Shown here: positions 16,239 to 24,105 of the stretch, piece by piece
Numbering within the stretch: the stretch's first letter is position 1
Layout of the letters: each line of letters starts with the position of its first letter
NCBI GenBank assembly: GCA_002706365.1
Contig: PALM01000008.1
Coordinates: forward strand, 1-64,000
From: Flavobacteriales bacterium
GTDB lineage: Bacteria; Bacteroidota; Bacteroidia; Flavobacteriales_E; Vicingaceae
Direction of reading: 5' to 3'
DNA length: 64,000 nucleotides
Notes under the pieces: model-generated
The model's database searches: none
Seen by the model: only the letters and a program-made list of their open reading frames with translations
What the model was told of the DNA's origin: nothing
Translations under genes and position numbers: made by a program

Positions 16239-18410
16239 CTACTTCTTCTTACCGCCTTTTTCCATTTCCTCCTTCAGACTTGAAAGGGCATCAAGATCAC
16301 CCAATGTGGTTTTCTCTTGTTTGCTCTTCATGTCTTTCATGACTCTCTGAGTAGCTTGGTTTTCAGCTTTCGCTTTACCACGTTTTGCTGCTCTTTCTTC
16401 ATATTCCACATCTTTGTGGATCTGAGTATGAGAGATGACGATCTTTCTGGCGTTCTTATTGAACTCCATTACTTTAAAGTCAAGCTCTTCATCCTTCTCA
16501 GCATATGAGCCATCTTCTTTCTGAAGGTTACGCTTAGTAGCAAATGCTTCCACACCATAAGGCATGATCACAGTTCCTCCTTTAGCAGTTACTTCTGAAA
16601 CAGTTCCTTTGTGGATGGTTCCGATTTCGAATACGCTTTCGAAAGTCTCCCAAGGGTTCTCTTCCAGTTGCTTGTAACCTAGACTTAGACGACGGTTTTC
16701 TTCATCAATTTCAAGGATCACAACCTCCATTTCTTCTCCAACAGAAGTAACTTCTTTCGGATGATTGATCTTCTTAGACCAAGAAAGATCAGAGATGTGT
16801 ACCAATCCATCAACTCCTTCTTCTAGCTCAACAAATACACCAAAGTCAGAGATGTTAGTCACTTTTCCTTTGTGCTTAGAGTCAACTGGGAATTTCTGTG
16901 CAATACCTTCCCATGGATCTGGAGTAAGTTGCTTCACACCTAGTGACATCTTTCTTTCTTCTCTATCAAGAGTCAAGATCTGAGCTTCTACTTCATCACC
17001 AACTTTAAAGAAGGCTTGAGCAGGCTGTAGATGATTCGACCAAGAGATCTCAGAAACGTGGATAAGTCCTTCAACACCTGGCTGAATTTCTACGAATGCA
17101 CCATAATCAGCAACTACAACAACTTTTCCTTTCACCTTATCACCAACTTGCAAGCTATCATCTAGCTTATCCCATGGGTGACCTTCCAATTGCTTCATAC
17201 CAAGTGCAATTCTCTTCTTCTCATCATCGAAGTCGAGGATTACCACTTTCACTTTCTCATCAAGACTTACTACTTCTTCTGGGTGATTTACTCTACCCCA
17301 GCTTAGATCGGTAATGTGAACTAGTCCGTCAACACCACCAAGGTCGATGAACACACCGTAAGAAGTGATATTCTTCACAGTACCTTCAAGTACCTGACCT
17401 TTCTCCAATTGAGAGATGATCTCTTTCTTCTGAACTTCAAGTTCAGCTTCGATAAGTGCTTTGTGAGATACTACCACGTTCTTGAATTCTTTGTTGATCT
17501 TCACAACTTTGAATTCCATGGTTTTATCTACATACATATCGTAGTCTCTGATAGGCTTCACATCAATTTGTGAACCTGGCAAGAATGCCTCAATACCGAA
17601 CACATCTACGATCAATCCACCCTTAGTTCTACACTTCACATGACCTTTGATCACTTCTTGTGTGCTAAGAGCATCATTTACTTTCTCCCAAGCTCTAAGC
17701 GCTCTTGCTTTCTTGTGAGAAAGAACCAATTGACCGTTCTTGTCTTCTTGCGATTCGATGAATACTTCAACAGTATCACCAACCTTCAGATCTTCTTTAT
17801 ATCTCAATTCAGACTTCGTGATTACTCCGTCTGATTTATAACCAATATTTACAACAACTTCTCTAGGAGTGATGCTAACAACTACTCCATCGATCACATC
17901 TTGCTCTTCAATTGAAGTCAAGGTTTCATTGTACATCTCCTCGAGCTTGGCGTGCTCGTCTTTAGAGTATACATCATCGAGTTTACCAATAGCATCCCAG
18001 TTGAAGTCTTTACGGAATTGTTCCATCTCCTTCTTGCGCTCTGCAGCGGTTTTTGGAGCTTCTTTTTCCTGTACTTCAGTAGCCTCAGTAGTCTTATCCT
18101 TAACGATAGCCTCTTTTCTACTTTCCACTTCTTTCGCGTCGGTAGTTTTCACTTTCTTCGCTTTTGCAGTGGTAGTTGAAGCTTTCTTAGTCGACTTCTT
18201 GTCGTCAGCTTTTGCCTCAGACTTAGCCTCTTTAGCTTTTGCTTCTACTGGATCTTTTTTGGGAGTTGCTTTAGGCTTGGTTGTTTTCTCAGCCTTTTCC
18301 TCAGCTTTAGGTGTAGCTTCGGTTTTTTTTGCGGTAGCAGTCTTTTTTTCGTCTGCTTTTTTTGGCGCTGTTTCTTTCTTATCAGCAGCCTTTTCTTTTG
18401 ATTCAGCCAT
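16239..18410 (-). CDS. rpsA: 30S ribosomal protein S1 with long basic N-terminal tail
   Basis: A 723-residue S1 protein with six OB-fold S1 repeats (roughly residues 170-680). Repeats 3 to 6 are clear from VDGLVHITDLSW, VEGLIHVSEISW and VDGLVHISDLSW motifs. S1 delivers mRNA to the 30S subunit. I start at the Met of MAESKEKAADKK, not the longer frame to 18515, because the upstream part is not S1-like and looks like leader DNA. The first ~125 residues are a low-complexity Lys/Ala/Glu/Thr tail reminiscent of histone H1. S1 of typical length lacks this. In a group that lacks Shine-Dalgarno sites a basic tail could add mRNA affinity (inference). A strong terminator follows. Confidence 0.95.
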   Translation of the reverse strand: MAESKEKAADKKETAPKKADEKKTATAKKTEATPKAEEKAEKTTKPKATPKKDPVEAKAKEAKSEAKADDKKSTKKASTTTAKAKKVKTTDAKEVESRKEAIVKDKTTEATEVQEKEAPKTAAERKKEMEQFRKDFNWDAIGKLDDVYSKDEHAKLEEMYNETLTSIEEQDVIDGVVVSITPREVVVNIGYKSDGVITKSELRYKEDLKVGDTVEVFIESQEDKNGQLVLSHKKARALRAWEKVNDALSTQEVIKGHVKCRTKGGLIVDVFGIEAFLPGSQIDVKPIRDYDMYVDKTMEFKVVKINKEFKNVVVSHKALIEAELEVQKKEIISQLEKGQVLEGTVKNITSYGVFIDLGGVDGLVHITDLSWGRVNHPEEVVSLDEKVKVVILDFDDEKKRIALGMKQLEGHPWDKLDDSLQVGDKVKGKVVVVADYGAFVEIQPGVEGLIHVSEISWSNHLQPAQAFFKVGDEVEAQILTLDREERKMSLGVKQLTPDPWEGIAQKFPVDSKHKGKVTNISDFGVFVELEEGVDGLVHISDLSWSKKINHPKEVTSVGEEMEVVILEIDEENRRLSLGYKQLEENPWETFESVFEIGTIHKGTVSEVTAKGGTVIMPYGVEAFATKRNLQKEDGSYAEKDEELDFKVMEFNKNARKIVISHTQIHKDVEYEERAAKRGKAKAENQATQRVMKDMKSKQEKTTLGDLDALSSLKEEMEKGGKKK

Positions 18411-18603
18411 TAATGACTTGTGTTTGTATTTCGTTTTCTTGACCGATATTAAAACGAAAGCGATTATTAAAAGCCCTAAACATCGGCTATAGGGCTCCTC
18501 AAAAGAGGGGCGCAAAGATAGTAAATTTTGCTGATTTTCAGCACTATTCCTTAAAATATACTAATGCTGAATTCAAGGGCAACATCTTCTCACTTCCTAT
18601 GTT

Positions 18604-18611
18604 TAATTTTG
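18604..18611 (+). promoter_or_regulatory. Probable -7 box of ispH
   Basis: TAATTTTG is a perfect match to the Bacteroidota sigma-ABfr -7 consensus TAnnTTTG, 13 bp before the ispH ATG. A convincing TTG at -33 was not found. Confidence 0.5.
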
Positions 18612-18624
18612 AAGCAAATCAGCT

Positions 18625-19854
18625 ATGAAGCAATTCGATATTCCCACTTTTTATCGCTCTTCTTTTATCAGCAAGATCAAAGAGAAGCGCAAGATTACAG
18701 ATCCTAGGAAGAAAGACTTCAGTCCTACCCTCATTCAGTTTGGGGAAGTTGAATTCCTTATTGCCCGTCATTTTGGTTTTTGCTATGGTGTGGAGAATGC
18801 CATTGAGATCGCTTATAAAGCGGTAGAGGAAAATCCCGGTAAAACCATTTACCTTTTGAGTCAGATGATCCATAATCCGGCCGTGAATAACGATCTAAGA
18901 GCAAATGGTATTCGATTTATTATGGATACTCAGGGCAATCAATTCATCCCCTGGGAAGAGATCCATTCTGATGATATCGTAATCATTCCCGCTTTTGGCA
19001 CTACAAAGGAAACAATGAAGATTCTCGAAGAAAAGGGCATCGAGGTACAACGTTATGATACCACTTGTCCGTTCGTGACCAAAGTCTGGAAACAATCTGA
19101 TAAGCTCGGAAAGAAAGGCTATACGGTTATCATTCATGGCAAACCTCGTCATGAAGAAACCCGAGCAACTTTCTCACATTCATCTGATTCTGCTAAGTCT
19201 ATTGTGGTGTGTGATATGAAAGAAGCTCAGATACTAGCTAAGTTTATCACAGGCGAACTGCCTCTTTTTGAATTCGAGAATTATTTCAAGGAGCAAATGA
19301 GCGAAGGCTTTGATCCGGAAATCGATCTGCAGAAAGTGGGCGTAGTCAATCAAACGACAATGCTGGCTTCAGATACACAGGCTATTGCCGACTTTTTTAA
19401 AGGAGTGATGCTGAGTAAATATGGCAATGAGAATATCGCAGAACACTTCGCCGACAGTCGCGATACACTCTGCTATGCTACTAACGACAATCAACAAGCA
19501 ACTTATGGTCTGCTTGAAGAGTCGGCAGATCTATCTATTGTAGTAGGAGGTTTCAATTCTTCAAATACTTCACATTTGGTAGAGCTATGTGAGGAAAAAC
19601 TTCCGACTTATTTTATTTCTTCCGCTGAAGAGATCGTTTCTGATCGATTAATTCGTCACTACGATTATCGTCGCAAAGTGATGCTAAGCACTAAGAATTA
19701 CCTAGGAGAGAATAGACCATTGCGCATCATCCTCACTTCCGGCGCTTCTTGTCCGGATGCAGTGGTGGATCGTGTTCTAGACCGCTTGTTGGCTTTCTTT
19801 GAGACGAACGTTTCTAAGGAGGAGATATTGGAGAACCTAGAATCAAGAACCTAG
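18625..19854 (+). CDS. ispH: 4-hydroxy-3-methylbut-2-enyl diphosphate reductase
   Basis: IspH/LytB, the last enzyme of the non-mevalonate (MEP) isoprenoid pathway, converts HMBPP to IPP and DMAPP with a 4Fe-4S cluster. At 409 residues it is the extended form usual in Bacteroidota. The three cluster cysteines are in HFGFCYGVENA, TTCPFVTKVW and SGASCPDAVVDR, and HGKPRHEET supplies the substrate-binding His. The last residues (NLESRT) and the TAG stop come from a CTAG heptad module, a tail shared with the next gene's unrelated product. It is divergent from rpsA and monocistronic. Confidence 0.96.
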   Translation: MKQFDIPTFYRSSFISKIKEKRKITDPRKKDFSPTLIQFGEVEFLIARHFGFCYGVENAIEIAYKAVEENPGKTIYLLSQMIHNPAVNNDLRANGIRFIMDTQGNQFIPWEEIHSDDIVIIPAFGTTKETMKILEEKGIEVQRYDTTCPFVTKVWKQSDKLGKKGYTVIIHGKPRHEETRATFSHSSDSAKSIVVCDMKEAQILAKFITGELPLFEFENYFKEQMSEGFDPEIDLQKVGVVNQTTMLASDTQAIADFFKGVMLSKYGNENIAEHFADSRDTLCYATNDNQQATYGLLEESADLSIVVGGFNSSNTSHLVELCEEKLPTYFISSAEEIVSDRLIRHYDYRRKVMLSTKNYLGENRPLRIILTSGASCPDAVVDRVLDRLLAFFETNVSKEEILENLESRT

Positions 19855-19867
19855 AGTCTAGACTCTT
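19833..19867. repeat. CTAG heptad module at ispH 3' end
   Basis: Five units in register: GAACCTA, GAATCAA, GAACCTA, GAGTCTA, GACTCTT. The in-frame TAG stop (19852-19854) is inside the module. Confidence 0.88.
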
Positions 19868-19921
19868 TGGTATCAAAGGAGACCTTTATTATTTCATTTT
19901 TACCGCAAGCTCGACTATCCT

Positions 19922-19997
19922 TCGATACAATTCCATCAGCTTCTCGACTAATTCCGATGAAATCGGAATAGTATCGAGACATACAGAATCACTCAGG
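19922..19997. repeat. Nested palindromic repeat, copy 2 of 3
   Basis: TTCGATAC and GTATCGAGA arms enclose the inner TTCCGATGAAATCGGAA hairpin. Like copy 1 it is followed by a GAATCACTC arm. Confidence 0.8.
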
Positions 19998-20120
19998 AGC
20001 CGTCGGGCCGCAATGGCGCTTCGCTCTACGCGGAGGACGCAGTGGTTTTAGATTAATAACAACATTGCGCCCTTTGCGAAAAACCATTGCGACCATTGCG
20101 GTTAAGGCGGATCTTATTCA

Positions 20121-20204
20121 ATTACGAATTATCAATTATGAATGACGAATGTCGGCCATCGATTATCGGCTATCGGTCTTGTATCTATACACTGTAATCT
20201 TCAA
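20121..20204. repeat. 12-unit heptad array
   Basis: Units drift gradually while keeping register: ATTACGA, ATTATCA, ATTATGA, ATGACGA, ATGTCGG, CCATCGA, TTATCGG, CTATCGG and onward. Confidence 0.8.
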
Positions 20205-20385
20205 ATCTGTACACTTTACTCTCCCGCAGATCTCGCTGATTCTCTCAGATTTAACCTTCGCATCTACACATTGTTTCATCTACACATTGATACATTAGTA
20301 ATATCCAAATTTCTAATCTATCACATCGAGTGGAGTCGAGATTTCTGATTTTACATTATCTTCATCATCCCCAAATCCAATAAAA

Positions 20386-20838
20386 ATGAAATACTCCCAT
20401 ACAATTACCATAGATCTCCCATTAGAGAAAGTTATTGAGCTGTTCGACAGCAAAGAGAATATGTACAAATGGCAAAAAGGACTGCAATCTGTAGAGCATA
20501 TTAGAGGTGATGAAGGCAAGGTAGGTGCAAAATCAAAGCTCTTCTACAAAATGGGTAAGCGTGAGATGGAAATGATCGAAACCATCACTAAGATGAACTT
20601 ACCTGATATGATGGAAAGCACTTATGATGCAAATGGAGTTCACAATATTCAACAGAATTACTTCAGAGATGCAGGAGATGGAAAAACCGAATGGCAGTCA
20701 GACAGTGAATTCCAATTCTCGGGCTTTATGAAATTCATCTATCCTTTGATGAAAGGGGCTTTTAAGAAGCAATCGTTGTCATTTATGAAGGATTTTAAGG
20801 AGTTTGCGGAAAATGAGAGCCTAGAATCTAGAACCTAG
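20386..20838 (+). CDS. SRPBCC/START-like lipid-binding-fold protein
   Basis: A 150-residue helix-grip protein of the SRPBCC (Bet v1/START) type. The N-terminal strand MKYSHTITIDLPLEKVIELF and the aromatic residue pattern ending in a long C-terminal helix fit this fold. Such proteins bind hydrophobic ligands in a central cavity, and the ligand is unknown. No signal peptide is present. It ends ESLESRT, where the last residues are encoded by the CTAG heptad module, as in IspH. It is convergent with cmk. Confidence 0.85.
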   Translation: MKYSHTITIDLPLEKVIELFDSKENMYKWQKGLQSVEHIRGDEGKVGAKSKLFYKMGKREMEMIETITKMNLPDMMESTYDANGVHNIQQNYFRDAGDGKTEWQSDSEFQFSGFMKFIYPLMKGAFKKQSLSFMKDFKEFAENESLESRT

Positions 20839-20851
20839 AATCTAGACTCTT
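20817..20851. repeat. CTAG heptad module at SRPBCC gene 3' end
   Basis: Five units: GAGCCTA, GAATCTA, GAACCTA, GAATCTA, GACTCTT. The TAG stop of the SRPBCC gene (20836-20838) lies inside. Confidence 0.88.
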
Positions 20852-20913
20852 TTCGGTTTTAGCTATAACACTGAGATTCGCTGAGCTTACTCGGAGTCTC
20901 GCAAAGTGGAATT

Positions 20914-20985
20914 GCATCCAAATTCCCAGTTTCTGATTTCAGATTTCTCCCTTCGACAGGCTCAGGGCGAAGGATTTCTGATTTG
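20914..20985. repeat. Heptad units with embedded CCTTCG hairpin 3' of cmk
   Basis: TTTCTGA/TTTCAGA-type heptads flank a hairpin with CCTTCG (20950-20955) and CGAAGG (20968-20973) arms and the GACAGGCTCAGGG motif common in Bacteroidota spacers. They are purine-rich on the cmk sense strand. Confidence 0.65.
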
Positions 20986-20991
20986 CTCCTA

Positions 20992-21675
20992 TCATCTTTC
21001 CGCAATCAACTTCAGCACAAAATCCAGCTGCTCTTCCTGATTCAGATATGAATTATCCAAGACAACAGCATCTTTAGCCTGTGTCAATGGGTTCTCTTTT
21101 CGATTGGTGTCGTTGTAGTCGCGGAGTTTGATATTTTCCTTTACTTCTTCAAAAGTGACATCTAAGCCTTTGGCTATTAGTTCATCGTAGCGACGCTTAG
21201 CTCTGATATCATGATCGGCAGTCATAAAGATCTTTAACTCGGCATTGGGGAATACCTTGGTGCCAATATCTCGTCCATCCATTACCAGACCTTTGTGCAA
21301 ACCGGCCTTTCTTTGCAATTCTACCATTCTTTCGCGAATGGTTTTGATCTGTGCTACCTCGCTTACCTTCTCAGAGACTTCCTTGCCTCTGATCTCATTC
21401 TCCACATTCTCACCATTCAAATAGGTTTCTGACTTCTCTTCTTTCTCATTCCAACTAAACTGAATGTCGATCTGATTTAGCACTTCTTTGATCTCTTTTG
21501 GTTTGAGATGATTTATGGGGATGTTATGTCGGATAATATACAAGCTTACAGCGCGATACATAGCTCCTGTATCCATATAGACATAACCCAACCGCTTTGC
21601 TAAGGCTTTTGCCAATGTGCTTTTACCGCAAGATGAATATCCATCAATTGCAATGATGATGGGATCTTTCTCCAT
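20992..21675 (-). CDS. cmk: (d)CMP kinase
   Basis: A 227-residue cytidylate kinase that phosphorylates CMP and dCMP. The P-loop GYSSCGKST, the YMDTGAMYRA substrate motif, the DGRDIGTKVFP block and the LID region RAKRRYDEL are all present, and length is typical. It lies 9 bp downstream of porQ on the same strand, a porQ-cmk arrangement found in many Bacteroidota. Confidence 0.96.
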   Translation of the reverse strand: MEKDPIIIAIDGYSSCGKSTLAKALAKRLGYVYMDTGAMYRAVSLYIIRHNIPINHLKPKEIKEVLNQIDIQFSWNEKEEKSETYLNGENVENEIRGKEVSEKVSEVAQIKTIRERMVELQRKAGLHKGLVMDGRDIGTKVFPNAELKIFMTADHDIRAKRRYDELIAKGLDVTFEEVKENIKLRDYNDTNRKENPLTQAKDAVVLDNSYLNQEEQLDFVLKLIAER

Positions 21676-21684
21676 CTGGCGAAT

Positions 21685-22731
21685 TTAATTGATAAAATCC
21701 GATAGTCGGGTAGATACAGAGAAGGTATTCGTTGCTCCGGCCTGATGGAAGGCGGAACGCGCATAACTGAGATGGAATTTTGATACCCTGAATCCCAATC
21801 CCCAGCTAAGACCTATAGTCCCCAACTCCTCGTCGATCTTAAGCTCTCTGCGATGGAAATAATTGTACCCCAATCTTATATTGAAGTTTTCTGAAATAAG
21901 GAACTCGGCATTGAAAATCAAATGTCTTTTCAAATTCTCAAAGAATGGATTTTCATTATTGTCGTTCTGACTATTATCTCCCAAAAGAGAATTGCCTTCT
22001 TGGATCTCATTGGGGTTCTCATAATTCAGATCCCAAACTTGTAAGTGTTGCCAGATCACACCCACCCTAAGAGGCACTCTTTTAAAGCGCTTGGTAAAAC
22101 CAATCTGCATTTCAAATGGCAAATCTTCTCGTAGATCGGCTTCTGTGTATGTAGTAAGTTGCCGGCCCATATTCTTGGCAACCATAGCCACTGTGAGTCT
22201 TCTCTTTCTAGAATAGTATGTCAGTCCTACATCCGCCCCTAAACCAAATGACTGATAATCGTACAATGAAGAGTATATTCCTTTGAGATTCGCTCCTACA
22301 GAGAAATTTGAATCGATCTGATATGCATATCCAATAAAATAGGCATACTCTCCAGCTGTAAATGATCCTATCTCATTCCCAGCCGCATCAGTCTCTGTAA
22401 AATCACCGTAGCTAATGTAATTGACTCCAATATTGAATGTTCCAACACTATCAAAATGCTTGGTATATGAAGCGAAGCCATAATTGATATCGCTTACATA
22501 ATCCAAATAGGTCATTGAGAGCTTATTATCCATCTCCTCATTCAATAAGGAGGGATTGTCTACCGCAAGAAAAGGATCATTATCCCTAACTGCTATCTGG
22601 TTTCCACCCAAGGCTGCTACCCTTGCAGAACTGCTCATTCTAAGAAAATTGTAGGTAGTATTACCAGTCACCTGAGCATTTAATGCCGCAGATGAAAGAA
22701 GGAATAGTAGACAGATTAGATAGTGTTTCAT
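21685..22731 (-). CDS. porQ: Type IX secretion system protein PorQ
   Basis: A 348-residue outer-membrane beta-barrel of the PorV/PorQ (FadL-like) family. The start is set at the Met before KHYLICLLFLLSS, giving a signal peptide cleaved after LNAQ; a longer frame extends to 22782. The early NYNFLR/SSARVAALGGNQ block and a DNDPFLAVDNPSLL segment are characteristic. PorQ is an accessory part of the type IX machinery that exports proteins with C-terminal sorting tails, such as the two found in this window. Identity is strengthened by adjacency to cmk. Confidence 0.88.
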   Translation of the reverse strand: MKHYLICLLFLLSSAALNAQVTGNTTYNFLRMSSSARVAALGGNQIAVRDNDPFLAVDNPSLLNEEMDNKLSMTYLDYVSDINYGFASYTKHFDSVGTFNIGVNYISYGDFTETDAAGNEIGSFTAGEYAYFIGYAYQIDSNFSVGANLKGIYSSLYDYQSFGLGADVGLTYYSRKRRLTVAMVAKNMGRQLTTYTEADLREDLPFEMQIGFTKRFKRVPLRVGVIWQHLQVWDLNYENPNEIQEGNSLLGDNSQNDNNENPFFENLKRHLIFNAEFLISENFNIRLGYNYFHRRELKIDEELGTIGLSWGLGFRVSKFHLSYARSAFHQAGATNTFSVSTRLSDFIN

Positions 22732-22828
22732 TACTGAGATTCTAAAATACGCTAAAGACAACTGAATATTGCCTTTGATCAAATAAAATATCCATTGAAT
22801 TACCTAACTTCAACAAAAAAATAGAGTT

Positions 22829-23470
22829 ATGACTTTAAGATATTTGACTTTTAGTTTGTGTTTGATTTTAGGATTCACTTCGCTTAATGCACAAAACTTG
22901 GAGCTTAGCGGCTTGTATGGATATCAGTTTGGAAGTCGCATCAATTACTATGGTGGTTATGTAAAAATAAAAGACGGTAGTGGATACAATGCTAGTTTAG
23001 GTTATAACACAGGATCCAACTATATCTTTCAATTGAATTACTATAGAAATACAGCAGACGTAAAGCTAAGAGATGCAGTTGTCTCTCCCTTTGAAACAAG
23101 AATTGCTTTTATTAATGCGGATTGGTTCTCAATTGGTGGAACTAGAACCACAGGTGATGGACCAGCTTATGGCTTTTTCGGAGCCGCTCTTGGTGTTTTG
23201 GTAACTACGCCAACTGACTTTAATCTAGATGTGTTGGATAGAGAACTAAGTAGTAAACAAAACTTCTACTTTGAATTTAAAGGCGGTGGAACTTATATGT
23301 TCAGTGATTATATCGGTTTCCGAGCCCAGGCCATACTACAATGTCCAATTGATTATGCTGGATTTTATGTATCAGCTGGAAGTGGGGGAACGTCTAGTGG
23401 CGTGAGTCTAAATAGTACGGTTGTATTCTTCTCTCTTCAAGGAGGATTGGTATTCACTTTACCGCAATAA
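22829..23470 (+). CDS. Predicted outer-membrane beta-barrel protein
   Basis: A 213-residue exported protein: signal peptide ending in LNAQ, then alternating hydrophobic/polar strands with many Tyr, Gly and Phe (SGLYGYQFGSRINYYGG) and a C-terminal GGLVFTLPQ strand. No specific family is recognised. It is divergent from porQ and followed immediately by a bidirectional terminator. Confidence 0.75.
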   Translation: MTLRYLTFSLCLILGFTSLNAQNLELSGLYGYQFGSRINYYGGYVKIKDGSGYNASLGYNTGSNYIFQLNYYRNTADVKLRDAVVSPFETRIAFINADWFSIGGTRTTGDGPAYGFFGAALGVLVTTPTDFNLDVLDRELSSKQNFYFEFKGGGTYMFSDYIGFRAQAILQCPIDYAGFYVSAGSGGTSSGVSLNSTVVFFSLQGGLVFTLPQ

Positions 23471-23493
23471 AAAAGGCGCACAAGGCGCCTTTT
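23471..23493. terminator. Bidirectional intrinsic terminator
   Basis: AAAAGGCGC (23471-23479) pairs with GCGCCTTTT (23485-23493) around a 5-nt loop, directly after one stop codon and 20 bp from the convergent gene's stop. A- and T-runs flank the stem on either side. Confidence 0.88.
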
Positions 23494-23513
23494 CTGTAAA
23501 ATTCTATTCGATC

Positions 23514-24053
23514 TTATTTGATCATTACTCCTGTAGCAACAAAAGTAGTTGCAATCTCAGGCTCAGTGATCGCAGCGATCTCCTCTTCAGTAGCACCGCC
23601 ATCTTGAGCATAATGTCTTAAATCTTCTACTGATGTAGTATCTAGGTAAGCTGTACCTTCCATTACTACTTCTTTTCCTGTAATATCCATAGGTACAAAG
23701 AAACCGTAGTCTTTAAAAGTTACGCGCATCATATCTCCAGAAGCTGTCTCAACCTTCATCCAACATCCTTTTTTCTTGCATACATCTTTAGCAACTGCTG
23801 CAATTTTGATGTTAAGACTATCCTTTCCTTCCATTCCAGTAGATAGGTCAGCCATTGTTTTTGCTCCTACTGCATCAATCATTTCACCAAAGTGAACTGA
23901 ATCGGCTTCCATATTTGCTTCAGCACCTTCTTCTACCGCTTCTTCTGTTTGAGTTGAATCTGTTGTAGAATCTGAATTCTCACTTTCTGCTTTTGGTCCG
24001 CATGCCCACACTGAAGTAGCAACTGCAACCAATACCAAGCTCTTTTTAATCAT
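23514..24053 (-). CDS. DUF4920 lipoprotein
   Basis: A 179-residue lipoprotein (lipobox VWAC) with a Ser/Thr/Glu linker, then a DUF4920 domain: SVHFGEMID, KDVCKKKGCWMKVE and RVTFKDYGFFVP, followed by an OB-like GKEVVMEGTAY block. DUF4920 proteins are small exported proteins of unknown role. The conserved Cys pair in VCKKKGCW suggests a disulphide or metal site. It lies 52 bp downstream of the OmpA gene and may belong to that minus-strand run. Confidence 0.85.
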   Translation of the reverse strand: MIKKSLVLVAVATSVWACGPKAESENSDSTTDSTQTEEAVEEGAEANMEADSVHFGEMIDAVGAKTMADLSTGMEGKDSLNIKIAAVAKDVCKKKGCWMKVETASGDMMRVTFKDYGFFVPMDITGKEVVMEGTAYLDTTSVEDLRHYAQDGGATEEEIAAITEPEIATTFVATGVMIK

Positions 24054-24105
24054 TGTAATCGAGATTTTGTAATTGTTAATTTGGCCGCAAAAATACAGAA
24101 TTCCT

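Larger units (their letters stand above)
19855..20385. other. 531-bp repeat-rich spacer
   Basis: No gene is supported. The order is: the end of the CTAG module, the nested palindrome copy 2 (19922-19997), a GCGCTTCGCTC stretch, a TTGCG...CATTGCGG repeat common in Bacteroidota spacers (about 20060-20105), a 12-unit heptad array (20121-20204), a CCCGCAGATCTCGCTGATT repeat (20223-20252), and AT-rich sequence before the SRPBCC gene. A short open frame at 20142-20348 lies wholly in these repeats. Confidence 0.6.

Noticed and set aside
20142-20348. 68-codon open frame between ispH and the SRPBCC gene
   Set aside because: It lies wholly within heptad and CCCGCAG-type spacer repeats.
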